Origin: Candidatus Liberimonas magnetica
GTDB lineage: Bacteria; Elusimicrobiota; Endomicrobiia; Endomicrobiales; JAFGIL01
NCBI GenBank assembly: GCA_020523885.1
Contig: JAJAPY010000007.1
Location: 62,001 to 126,000, forward strand
Reading direction: 5' to 3'
Length of the DNA: 64,000 nucleotides
Shown: piece after piece, positions 1 through 10,400 of the stretch
Layout of the letters: every line of letters starts with the position of its first letter
How positions within the stretch are numbered: position 1 is the first letter of the stretch
Position numbers and translations under genes: made by a program
Notes under the pieces: model-generated
Seen by the model: the letters and a program-made list of their open reading frames with translations, nothing else
Databases searched by the model: none
What the model was told of the DNA's origin: nothing

Positions 1-1001
1 TGTATAAAATATATCCCTTCTTTATTAATGATGAGCGTAGGAAGAAGAAAGAATATAGCCCATATTGTGCCAAACCATACTTTTCTCATCTGCCTGCCCT
101 TGGAAAGATATAATAACAGCGACAAACCGCACACGACACATATCCCGGCAAAAGCATTGATATCTTCGGCAAAAGGAGCTACGGACAAATTAAAAGGAAA
201 GAAAATATTCCCGAAATACCACAACAGTATTCTCGGGGTATGCCATGAATAAGGGAACAGATACTGATACGGGATATTATCGTAACGAATGGCAAATAAG
301 TTTGCGGCAAAATAGGCGGCCGCTGTTATCCCCCAGCCTGTAAGAAGTGCTTTCCGATCTGCAGTTGAGGCCCTTTCTCTCATTAAAATAAGAAAAGCAA
401 CAGCAACGGGGAAAACGGCGACAGCCGTTTCTTTTATAAGCAAGGATACAGCTGTAAAAAGGATATGAAGATAAAAATCACGCGTCCGATGCCGTTCCAG
501 GTAATCGATCAAGAAAATAAACGATGCAAGGACCCCTATACCCAATAATGAATCATTCCTGCCGGGGACCCACGCTACAGAAGGAAGTACAAGAGGGTGA
601 ACGGCAAAAAATACTGCAAACACAAAAGAACGGAGACCCCCTACGTTCAACTTCTTGAAGAAAATATAGATGAGCCAGGAAGCGATGATGTGAAACAAAA
701 TATTCGATATATGATAACCGAAAGAGTTCAACCCGCTTATATGAGCGTCTATCATTAACGACAGCATATAGAGCGGGCGGTAGAAATGGCTGAAGTCAGC
801 ATGAATCCCATGCAAAAACACAGCGTAGATACTCCCCGGGTCCTTTAGAAAACTTTGATTCTTCACGATCAGGGAGGATTCATCATAGTTAAGAAAATCA
901 AACCCGGTTGTTTTGCTGTAGATTAAAAGTACTATCAGCGCTATCCAGATGAATGGATAGCACCCGAAAAGAAGAAAATAGCATTTATTATTTGGCTTCA
1001 T
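1..1001 (-). CDS. Polytopic membrane glycosyltransferase, TMTC/O-mannosyltransferase-like (3' end outside window)
   Basis: The frame is open from an ATG at 1001 down to base 1 with no stop, so the gene continues beyond the window; about 333 codons are visible. The product has many hydrophobic segments, starting with one at residues 8-28. It carries an N-terminal FLNYDES motif (about residues 36-42) and an HPLVLPSVAWVPGRND stretch near residues 135-150. Both are typical of TMTC-like and bacterial protein O-mannosyltransferase-like enzymes, which transfer sugars from polyprenyl-phosphate donors at the extracytoplasmic face. It starts 12 bp after the stop of the upstream glycosyltransferase, so the two probably form one transcript. 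The exact acceptor cannot be told from sequence. The family-level call is fairly secure; the substrate is unknown. Confidence 0.72.
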   Translation of the reverse strand, partial: MKPNNKCYFLLFGCYPFIWIALIVLLIYSKTTGFDFLNYDESSLIVKNQSFLKDPGSIYAVFLHGIHADFSHFYRPLYMLSLMIDAHISGLNSFGYHISNILFHIIASWLIYIFFKKLNVGGLRSFVFAVFFAVHPLVLPSVAWVPGRNDSLLGIGVLASFIFLIDYLERHRTRDFYLHILFTAVSLLIKETAVAVFPVAVAFLILMRERASTADRKALLTGWGITAAAYFAANLFAIRYDNIPYQYLFPYSWHTPRILLWYFGNIFFPFNLSVAPFAEDINAFAGICVVCGLSLLLYLSKGRQMRKVWFGTIWAIFFLLPTLIINKEGIYFI

Positions 1002-1013
1002 AGCATAAACCTC

Positions 1014-2684
1014 TCATGTTCTTCTTTTATACAAGAGTATCGGATAAGAAGTGGGGTCTCTGTAATACTGTTTAGACAGTGAAAGGCAAGAAAATTTATT
1101 TATATCGAAGTAATTCAGGATTCCGGCATCTACAGCTTTTTTTGTTTCACCCGGTCCCCAAAAATACAGCGTACTTTTAGAAACGAATACTAAACTGTCC
1201 AAAAAATAGTCTTTTTTTAATATCTCAGGCAAACGTTCGTAAAAATATGACTCTGTCTGATATATGAAAAAGTTGGATTTAATAAAATAAAAAATAATTA
1301 TGAATTTTGGCTGATTAACAAGGATGTCCCGTTCCAGTTCCTTGTGGTAATCCGTAACTTTATCAGGGTCGATAAAAACATACTGGTTTGTCAGCCTTGT
1401 ACAGCTTCTTCTTTTTGCATAAAACAGTATCTGAGGTTCTGTCCCTAATATAAATAAGGTATCTTTTTCATTCGTGTTATTTTTAATGTAATCGGCGATT
1501 TGCAGTGATTCATAAAAAGGGTTATTCCCGTAGTTTAACCTTGACACTTCCTCCTTATTAGCATTGTAGTAATTCAGGTAGGGGGCCACGGACAGGATGA
1601 TCACAATAACCGTAAAAGGAAAAATCAATAATCTATGGTTAAATCTTTTCAGCAAAGTTTCATATACTGCGAAAAGGCCAAAACCCGCTATTAATGATTG
1701 AGATAAATAGATTTGCTGGAAATAATGCCCGGAAAACGTAAAAAGAGGGAAGATCGCTGATGCCGCTCCCAAAAACCATGAAATTAAAAAACAAAAAATT
1801 ATTACCCTTTTTTGTTTAAACAGAGAAATCAACCCCAATATACCGGCAAACCAGTAAAGCCAGTCGCTTTTAGCCATTACAGACAGCACTCCGCTTAAAC
1901 GGCTAACGGCCTGCTCCATTGAAACGGTATTTAGAGGCCTGACGACAAAAAGATATTTGATCGTAAAATATAGATATTCATTAATTAAATGGTGGTACCA
2001 GAAATAAACTGCCGATAATATAAAGACAGCCAGATATCCCATAACGTAGTTCGATAAATATAAAACAATATTTTTAATGTTTTGATTGTTTTTAAAATTT
2101 AAAATCACAATAAAAGCTGAAAATATGCAAATTTCGGCTATTGAAGTTTGTTTGATTAAAAAAGCGGCCCCCATGAAAATACCGCTTAATAAATAATGTT
2201 TACATTTTCCGCTTTCAACCCCATAAAAAATCATGATGGCACCCAAGGCAATAGGCAGTGACATATATAATTCAGTTAGGGCAGCAATACCCATTCCGTA
2301 AACCGGTTTAAATGTCAGGAATATGAAGGATAAACAGGAAAAAAATGAAACGGCTTTATTGCTGAATATTTTTAGAGCCAGAATATAAATTAAGGCCACG
2401 GTTAACATCAACCACAGGCTCATCATCGTATGAATTGCGGCTGTTGTGTATCCAAATAATATAAAGGCCAATCTATAAATGAAATAAACCAAGGTTCCTT
2501 TTACATCTACAAAATCCCTGAAAGGCACGCCGCCGGCTGCCATTATAAAAGCGCCGTAAGCATAGTCACCTTCGTCCCTTTCCAGAGGAATGTTTGTATA
2601 AGGCAGTCTTATAACGAACACTAATAATATCAGAAATATAATAGGTATTAAATGTTGTTTTATTATTTTATAGTTTATATTCAT
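1014..2684 (-). CDS. GT39/ArnT-like membrane glycosyltransferase
   Basis: A 556-residue integral membrane protein with about a dozen hydrophobic segments. The first loop contains RLPYTNIPLERDEGDYAYG, with an acidic pair at D37-E38. This is the signature of the PMT/ArnT (GT39, DUF2029-like) superfamily, where the acidic pair lies near the catalytic site for transfer from a polyprenyl-phosphate sugar. A long soluble C-terminal part follows (roughly residues 400-556). It is followed 12 bp later by a second membrane glycosyltransferase in the same direction, suggesting an operon for decoration of glycans, lipids or proteins. The sugar and acceptor are not predictable. Start chosen at the first ATG, just before the hydrophobic N-terminus. 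Confidence 0.8.
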   Translation of the reverse strand: MNINYKIIKQHLIPIIFLILLVFVIRLPYTNIPLERDEGDYAYGAFIMAAGGVPFRDFVDVKGTLVYFIYRLAFILFGYTTAAIHTMMSLWLMLTVALIYILALKIFSNKAVSFFSCLSFIFLTFKPVYGMGIAALTELYMSLPIALGAIMIFYGVESGKCKHYLLSGIFMGAAFLIKQTSIAEICIFSAFIVILNFKNNQNIKNIVLYLSNYVMGYLAVFILSAVYFWYHHLINEYLYFTIKYLFVVRPLNTVSMEQAVSRLSGVLSVMAKSDWLYWFAGILGLISLFKQKRVIIFCFLISWFLGAASAIFPLFTFSGHYFQQIYLSQSLIAGFGLFAVYETLLKRFNHRLLIFPFTVIVIILSVAPYLNYYNANKEEVSRLNYGNNPFYESLQIADYIKNNTNEKDTLFILGTEPQILFYAKRRSCTRLTNQYVFIDPDKVTDYHKELERDILVNQPKFIIIFYFIKSNFFIYQTESYFYERLPEILKKDYFLDSLVFVSKSTLYFWGPGETKKAVDAGILNYFDINKFSCLSLSKQYYRDPTSYPILLYKRRT

Positions 2685-2813
2685 GTTAGATTTTTATTCC
2701 ATTCTAAATTCATAAGGACACTCATAACTTCCGTTATAAAGCTCATTGTATTTTTTATTATTATACTATATTCCCGGTTTTTAAGAAATAACCATGGCAG
2801 ATTTTGCTGTAAA

Positions 2814-2824
2814 TTTGCTATAAT
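2814..2824 (+). promoter_or_regulatory. Extended -10 promoter for the first flavodoxin gene
   Basis: TATAAT at 2819-2824 is preceded by TGC, which makes an extended -10 element. No good -35 hexamer is visible at 17 bp. Transcription would start near 2831, about 60 nt before the ATG at 2892. The second flavodoxin gene has the same TGn-TATAAT arrangement. Confidence 0.5.
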
Positions 2825-2891
2825 CAATAAAATTTACAGAAGTTGCTGCTGTTTGAAATTAATTTAGCAGCGGAAGAAAACAGGAGTTTCT

Positions 2892-3368
2892 ATGAAAAAT
2901 CTAGTGGTTTATTATTCTTACACCGGTAAAACTGAAATTGTCGCCAAGGCAATGGCGTCAGAACTAAATGCAGAATTACTTAAAATTGACGATGTAGAAA
3001 GGCCTTCAAAGTTAAAGGCATATTTTTCAGGAGCTTTTGCGGCCCTTAAAGGAAAAAGCTGGCCGATAAACCCATTAACTGCCGATATCTCGTCTTTTGA
3101 CCGCATATTTGTAGGGTCCCCTGTATGGTGCTGGAAAGCGGCTCCAGAGATAAACTCTTTTTTTGACCAGGCAAACCTCCCGGGTAAATCAGTTGTCGTG
3201 TTCGTTACAATGGGAGGGAGCAGCCCTAAAGAAGCGATAAGAACACTGAGCGCTAAAGCTGGAGCAAAGGGCGCAAAAGTGGTATCTTCCTTCTCCATAA
3301 AAACCGGCTGCATGACTAACGAGCAGATAGCGGCAGAGGCAAAAGAAATAGCTGCAAAATATAGATAA
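2892..3368 (+). CDS. Flavodoxin family protein (cytoplasmic)
   Basis: A 158-residue protein beginning with a beta strand (LVVYYSYTGKTE). Residues 9-14 (SYTGKT) form the FMN-phosphate loop of flavodoxins. The remaining features (VGSPVWCWKAAPEINSF, VVVFVTMGGS) match the flavodoxin-like fold of the short-chain 'flavodoxin_4' type, which uses bound FMN in electron transfer. There is no signal peptide, unlike the paralogue at 11804. Codons for residues 6-50 (2907-3040) are almost identical in DNA to 11909-12042 in that paralogue, while the flanks differ. Stand-alone gene with its own extended -10 promoter; the redox partner is unknown. Confidence 0.85.
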   Translation: MKNLVVYYSYTGKTEIVAKAMASELNAELLKIDDVERPSKLKAYFSGAFAALKGKSWPINPLTADISSFDRIFVGSPVWCWKAAPEINSFFDQANLPGKSVVVFVTMGGSSPKEAIRTLSAKAGAKGAKVVSSFSIKTGCMTNEQIAAEAKEIAAKYR

Positions 3369-3407
3369 AACCGGCAATAAAATATATATAATTGAAAGGA
3401 AGGCTAG

Positions 3408-4148
3408 ATGAAAAAATCGTGCTTGAGTTTAATGTTATTGTTTGTTTTTGTTCCTCTTAAGGCAGAACGGCAGCAAAAAATTCCTTTTAATGTTGGTGAA
3501 AAGTTGAAATATGAAGTTGGCTGGGAGTTTGTAAAAGCAGGGTATGCTACTTTAGAGATACCCGGTTTTGATAATTTAAAAGGCAATAAATGTTACCATA
3601 TTACCGCAAAAGTTGAGACAGCTTCCATGTTTAACAATGTTTTTAAGGTCAGTGACGTGTATGAATCCTGGATAGATTGTAATAAGCTATTTTCCTCAAA
3701 ATTCCTTACAAATATAAGTGAAGGAAATTATCTAAGAACTGAAACGCTTGTGTTTGACCAGAAGAACCACATTTATAAAATCCTTGAGTCAAAAAAAACA
3801 GGGAAAGTCCCGGCATCTGTGCAGGATGTTATCTCTGCGTTATACAGCATAAGGAACAAGGATTTAGGCGTCGGGAAATCATATCAGCTTGATGCCCATA
3901 TAGGAGACACTACCTGGCCTTTAGCCGTAAGGGTTTTGTATAAAGAAAAAATTACGGTCCCTGCTGGAGACTTTGACTGTTTTGTGGTTATGCCCAGGCT
4001 TCGCTCACAGAAGGCGGTGAGCCCGAATGTTCAGGGCACTCTTCTTGTATGGCTTACGGCAGATACAAACAAAATACCCGTAAAAGTCAGCTGTAAAATA
4101 CCTCTGGGCTCTATAACGGCGGATTTAGTGGAGATGAAACAACAGTGA
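3408..4148 (+). CDS. DUF3108 family exported protein
   Basis: 246 residues. The N-terminus (MKKSCLSLMLLFVFVPLKA) is a signal peptide, predicted to be cut near residue 19. The following segment, PFNVGEKLKYEVGWEFVKAG, is the hallmark opening of DUF3108, a beta-rich periplasmic family. The C-terminal half continues with strands such as VPAGDFDCFVV and VWLTADTNKIPVKV, also typical. Length agrees with the family. The start is supported by an upstream AAGGAAGG. Family members are thought to be periplasmic, but no biochemical function is established. It lies 39 bp after the flavodoxin gene and may share its transcript. Confidence 0.8.
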   Translation: MKKSCLSLMLLFVFVPLKAERQQKIPFNVGEKLKYEVGWEFVKAGYATLEIPGFDNLKGNKCYHITAKVETASMFNNVFKVSDVYESWIDCNKLFSSKFLTNISEGNYLRTETLVFDQKNHIYKILESKKTGKVPASVQDVISALYSIRNKDLGVGKSYQLDAHIGDTTWPLAVRVLYKEKITVPAGDFDCFVVMPRLRSQKAVSPNVQGTLLVWLTADTNKIPVKVSCKIPLGSITADLVEMKQQ

Positions 4149-4287
4149 TAAGTTGTAAGTGGTTGAGATCTGGACATCTAAAACACCTCTAGGTAAAAAA
4201 TCTCTTCATTCTACAGTTTTCTTTCCTTACTTGAACCTTTGAAATAAGGGTTTACCGGACATATTTCACAAAGATTTTTTAAATAGT

Positions 4288-4316
4288 TTATACATTAATT
4301 ATATATTTATTATAAT
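4288..4316 (+). promoter_or_regulatory. Possible promoter of the giant fusion gene
   Basis: TATAAT at 4311-4316 sits 17 bp after a weak TTATAC at 4288-4293, inside a very AT-rich tract. It lies about 100 nt upstream of the ATG at 4420. The rest of 4149-4419 shows no gene. Because the tract is so AT-rich, a chance TATAAT is plausible. Confidence 0.35.
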
Positions 4317-4419
4317 ATATATAATATTATCAAATCTGGTTTTTGTAAATATAGTTTCTGTCTGCGGTTTTAAAAATCAGGATTTTTTTTCTTTTCGTTG
4401 TTTCAGGGATCTTAAGAAA

Positions 4420-7400
4420 ATGAAAAAAGCAATAACACTTATAACATTATTCTGTTTCATCCTGTCAGGTGTAGCGGACCAGGCTTTGTACGGGATAGTT
4501 ACCGGGGTGCGCGATGAGAAGAAAGTAAACGAAGCCCTTGGCAAGATAGACGGTTTTATACTGCCGAAGAAGTACGGGCGTATAACCGGCGGTAACTACA
4601 GCGGCGGCGGTGCCCTGGTAGTCTGGATACAGGACCTGCACTGCCATCCTGAAGTACAGAGGAATATAAACGAAATAATACGGTTTTTCGACACAAAGTA
4701 CAATATGACGAAGCTGTTGATAGAAGGAGCGCCCCAGGGCAGGGCAGGCACAGAGCTTTTGGGCACTATACCGGACGAAAAACTGAAGCAGAAGACCATA
4801 GATACTCTACTGAGCAACGGGTTGTTAGGCGGTGCAGAGTACTACAGCGTAAAAGAAAAAAAGGATACATTGTACGGCCTTGAGGACTGGAGCGTATATA
4901 CCGAAAATCTGCACAGGATACAGGGCCTTTTGCGTCATAAAGAAGAAAACCGGAAGGTAGCGGACGAATTTAACCTGTGCCTTAAAGCAATAAGCGGCAG
5001 GTATGGAACAAAGAGGCTCAAGAAGCTTAATAAGTCCCTGGCCAAGATCAGTGAGAACGCAAACAGCCCCGATAAACTGTATGCGGTGTTTGAAAACCTG
5101 GAAGCTTTAACAGGCGAAAGCTTGTTGCAGTATCCTAACCTACAGCGGTACGGGAAAGTGCTTGAGGCAGGACGGCGTCTGCGCTATAAAAAGATAGCAA
5201 AAGAGCAGGCACAATATTTAGGTGAACTGCGGCAGGTGCTGTCTTTCGGCGTGTACCGGCAGCTGATGGACATGCTGAATGATACGTCCCGGGGTGCGGA
5301 CACATATTATTTTGGACTGGGGGAGATAAGCAGACAATATACACCGAAGATGAGCACCCGCTATCCGCACCTCAGTGCTTTTATCGAGTATATAAAGCAG
5401 AGATCTGCGATAAATCCGATCGAGGTCGTACGCGAGCAGAATGTTTTTATAAAAAAGGCCGGTGACCGCTGTGTGAACACGCTGGGTGACCGGGAACTGT
5501 TGTTCCTTGAACGTATGGGTGAGCTGCTTGGCAAGATGGCCGGGCTTGAGTTGAGTGCAGAAGAGTTGAGCGTATTTGAAAAAGACATTGGCCGGTTTAC
5601 CGCACTCCTGCCGAAATATTTCAGCCCGCGGGAACGCTTGGGGATAGAGGCTCTGGCAAAGAAAGACGAGTTGAGCAGGTACTACGAGGTAAACAGGCAT
5701 AGGAATAAGATATTCGTCCAGCATATATTAGAGGGTTTCAGCGGCGGTGCAAGTATACAGGCGGGAGTTCCAGGCATGGCAGGGAGTTATCAGGAAACTG
5801 CCGCGCGGCTTAAGAGTTTTAAAGAAGTAGAGGTTGTCGTGGTAGGAGGGTTCCATGAAGGGATGGCCGCGGCATTGAAGGAAAAGGGGATATCCTATCT
5901 GGTAGTTACGCCGAACGTGACCTCTTCGTATAACAGGGAAGTCTATGAGAACGTTTTGGCCAACAGCCCCGCACCTGCGAGCCTGCCGGGTGCAGCATTT
6001 GCGCCGCCTGCTATGGCGGGGCTGATAGAAAAAAATGATCTGGAGAGGTTTTATTCTACAGTTGCCTTAGGGGCAGCAGAGATAGAATTGGAGTTGCCGG
6101 ATAAAAGCAGCCGGGAACGCATAGCAATAATGGGTGAGTGGCTTAAAAAGATACAGGGCGAACTTGCCAAAAAAGGGATTAACCTATCTTTGCCTCAGGT
6201 CAGCATAGAAAGATCAGATACAGGGTTGACGGTCCAAATACAGCATGAAGGCAAGGTCCTTTCGTATCATGCATCTAAAAAAGAAGATACTGTTGTCGTT
6301 GACCGGATTGTCGAAGTAAAAACTGCCGCAGGTACAGCTACGGGGCCAGAAGAAAAAACCGGCCCGAAGCTTTCCTCGATTCTTGACCCGTTGGCTCAGC
6401 AATGGTTCAAAGACCGGCCTGTTGCTTATAAAAGGTTCACAGCAGCAGCATCAGTTGCAGAAGAAGGAATATTCCGTTTATCCCTGGGCCTGGCTATACA
6501 GCACGGGCTCATCCACGGCCCCTTCGGCATAGGGATTGCGGTGGCGCTAAGCATAATTATATTTTCTGCCGCACATGTCATTGTTTCCTGGCTTGCCTCA
6601 AAGGATAAGCCGTACACGTTCAGCGATGCTAAAAGGGATTTTTTAAACCATGCCTTTTCTTCCTTTGTTTTATCTGTAGTACCATACCTGGGCGTCTATT
6701 TCCTTTTACCTAGCATATTAATAACCACATTTTTTATTGCTCCTTCTACGGTATTTTTTATAGCTCCTTTTGCGGCATTTGTTTTAACTTCCCTTATTCA
6801 TGCGGTATATGATCTAACTCTTACGCATCTGAATTCAGAAAACAAATCTGAGGAGAAGGTAAAACAGCATCAAAATTACCGCCGTTTCATCGAAGTGGTG
6901 CTGATCGCAGCTGTGGTAAGCGAAACTATTATTGCTTTAAGCCTGTTCGGCGTCCCCCCACAAGTTATAGCATGGTATAAGTTCATTCAGGGCACATATT
7001 TCATAGCTTTTGCCGGGATGAAGATCCCGCTTATAAATATCGCTTTGGGCCAGGTTATTACGTTAGCTGTAGAGCCTTTAGTGATGTCCAAATTCCAGGA
7101 TAAAACCCAGTCCTTAGACAAAGCAGAAAATAGCAAGACTAAAATCCCGTTGTCCCAGCTGATAATAACCCTTTGTGTTAATCTTCTTTGGACCACTTCT
7201 ACTTTGGCTGTTACCCAGTCCGCGCTCATCATATTTCCTCATTCTGTTTTAGCCAGCTATTATTATATGTCTTTCCTGGGTGTAGGCTTGCTTTTTGCAG
7301 TGATGTTTTTAAGGGTAGGTCTTGAGAAAGGCGGAACTTTTATGCGCTATTTCTTTACCGATACGTCGATAATAGCCAGTTCTTTCGGGCTGGCCGCGGT

Positions 7401-10400
7401 ATTTTTCTCATCAATTCCAAGGTCTGTAAATTACTTTTTTTCACATCTTCCGTCTTTGCGGGAATCAGCAATAGCGATAGTCCTGTCTGCGCTTACAGCA
7501 GTATATAATGTACTTTTGACTATGGCACCGTTTTTATACCTCCCGGCGGCCGCAAAGGAGAAAAACCTTAACAATTACAGAAATGTACTGTTAGTCGGGG
7601 AACTGAATTACGTGAAAATGCCGTTCACCGACCTGGTGCTGCTGTTGGTCCTGAGCGCTGCCCAGGGAGACGTAAAGGTTATCTTTCAGCAGTTAATAGG
7701 AATAGCTTATTATATACTTTACGCATATTATTCTTATCTTACACGGACAAGCGGGACCCCGCCTCTTTCCAATTTCCTTTATTCTCTGCTTGTCAAAAGG
7801 TATAAAGCCAATGAAGAAGATTTGAACCTTGATAAATTGGCCGATGCCAGGGACAAGGGTGTCCTTGAAGAGGTAAAGGAAATACGGCAAGGCACTTCTC
7901 TAAAGGCAGACCTTGGCGGCACATGGGATATGGGGTTTGTACTGCCCGCGCAATTAGTCCAGGCAGCACCTGCGTTTAAAGATAGAGCCTTAAACAATAT
8001 GCCGGTCTTAAAAACAATAGTGCCTTATCTGGCACGGGTGTTACGTATGCATAGGGAACTGGAAGGGGCCGGGTCCGAGGGTACTAAGACCTGGCTTCAT
8101 ACTCAGGTCCCGGGAACAGCTTACGCCGCGCTTATTGAACATAAAATCATACCTGACCCGTTCAAAGGTATGCATGAAAAAGATGTTCAGTGGGTGGGAG
8201 AAACAGATTTTACGTTCGTAAAACGTTTTACCGTATCGCCGTCTTTGAGGAAAAAAGACAAAGTCAGCCTGACCTTCCACGGACTTGACACCTGCGCTAC
8301 TATATGGATAAACGGCATGAGGCTTCCTAAACCAGGTTCTGCGCCGGATTCTTTGGAAACGTACAGCGCCGACAACATGTTCACAGACTGGACTTATGAT
8401 GTTAAAGACTACCTCGATGACGGGGAGAACGTCATAGTTGTGGAATTTGATGCTCCTATGCGTGCCGCTCGGGAACGCGAGCAGAGATGGGGAACTCTTG
8501 GAGCGGTGTTTTCACGCCTGAGGATCTATCTGCGCAAAGAGCAGGCTTCGTTCGGCTGGGACTGGGGCCCGTCTATGCCTGATTCCGGTGTATGGCGTTC
8601 GGTTGAACTGGCAGGGTATGATACCGCCGAGGTGTCTGACAGCTCTGCCGAAGTCACTTTTGAAGGTGATGATCTGGCCCATCCGTTAGTAACCGCACAG
8701 GTCGAGCTTAATAAGTATGCTCAAGAGCCTTTCGATGTGAAAGTTGTGCTGAAGGGCCCGGACGGGACTGAAGTTGAAACTAAAACCATAAAGTATGAAG
8801 ATATAGTGTTTGATAAAGCGGGCAAAGCGCAACTGTCTCCTTTGTTCGCTGTCGAAAACCCTCAGTTGTGGTGGCCTAACGGTTATGGGGAACACCCGTT
8901 GTACCAGATAGACGTAAATATCTTTACCCGCAAAAAAAGCACGGGAGAACGTGTTTTAAGTTCTTCCAAGGCCCAGAAGTTCGGAATACGAAAGATCGAG
9001 CTTATGGAGGAAGAGCCAGGCCCGGACGGCAAAATGCAGAAATGTTTCAGGATAAAAGTTAACGGCATACCTATATTTGCGAAAGGTACGGCCTGGATAC
9101 CTTCCGACTCGGTCAACACTCATATGAATGAAGAGCGGTACAGTGATTTGCTTACCAAGGCGGCAGATTCCCATTATAATATGATGAGGGTCTGGGGCGG
9201 CGGGTATTATGAAGACGAGGCGTTCTATCGTGTATGCGACGAAAAAGGCCTTTTAGTTTGGCAGGATTTCATGTTCGCGTGCGCGGACTATCCGGAGAGC
9301 AAGGAGTTCACAAATTCGGTAAAGCGTGAAGTAGAACTCATTGTAAAGAAGCTGAGGAGCCATCCATGTATAGCTCTTTGGTGCGGGAACAACGAGAACC
9401 AGTGGCAGCAGCAGCAGGGATTGTTCAGCAGTTCCACCCATCTATTCGGTATTGATATATACGAAAAAATGATCCCCGAAATACTGGGCAGGCTCGACCC
9501 GGGACGAAAGCTTTTGTACCGCAAGAGCAGCCCCTGGGGCGGTAAAAACCCCAACAGCTTTAAGGAAGGAGACGCCCATATATGGGGTATATGGGATTAT
9601 TCGTTTTATCTCGGGGTAGATACACTTTTCGGATCTGAAGCAGGCTGGCAGGCACCGCCGGACCCAAGGACTATTTCCTCATATTACAAGGTCCCTTTAG
9701 GCAAAGAGCGCAATCCGTTCGATGAGATGGCGAAGTTCCACAATAAGAAAGAGCCCCTCGGTCCTGAAACGATATGGCATTTCATGCTGAAACATTTTCC
9801 AAAACCCGGTACGTATAACGACTATGTCTTATACTCTCAGCTCAACCAGGGGCTTGCACTTGATACCTTGGCAAAACATCTGAGGCGCATCAATTCGGGC
9901 GGTTGCCTTGTATGGCAGTTCAACGACATCTGGCCGTGCGATTCCTGGTCGGTCGTAGATTATTTCCACCGTGCAAAGCCGGCATACTATATGCTCAAAC
10001 GGGCTTTTGCTCCGGTACTTATCAGTATTGGCCGCGAGAAAAGTACGGAAGGCAGTGTTGTCATAAATAATGACAGGCCAGTACCCGTGAAGGGAAAAGC
10101 TGTTATTACCTTAAGCGATTTTGAAGGGAATATAATAAAAAGAGAGGAAAGGGATATCACCGTAAAAATGGGTTCGTCTGAAACAGTAGAAATCCCGTCT
10201 GCTATGCTCAATCCTTCTGACAGGCAGTCCCAGTTCCTGTCGGTAGAGTTTTACGATGATAAAAATGAACTCTTAAGCCAGGATATCCAGTTCTTCAGAG
10301 AGTTTAAAGATATAGATCTTCCCGCTAGTGACGCTGCAATAAATAAAGAGGATATCCAGCCCGTTGACACACGGCCTGAGACTGAACGCCGACTGCCCGC

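Noticed and set aside
28-252. 74-codon plus-strand frame at the left edge
   Set aside because: It lies antisense within a continuous minus-strand membrane glycosyltransferase frame with family motifs.
5218-5724. 168-codon minus-strand frame inside the giant gene
   Set aside because: Shadow of the coding strand; no ribosome binding site or family resemblance.
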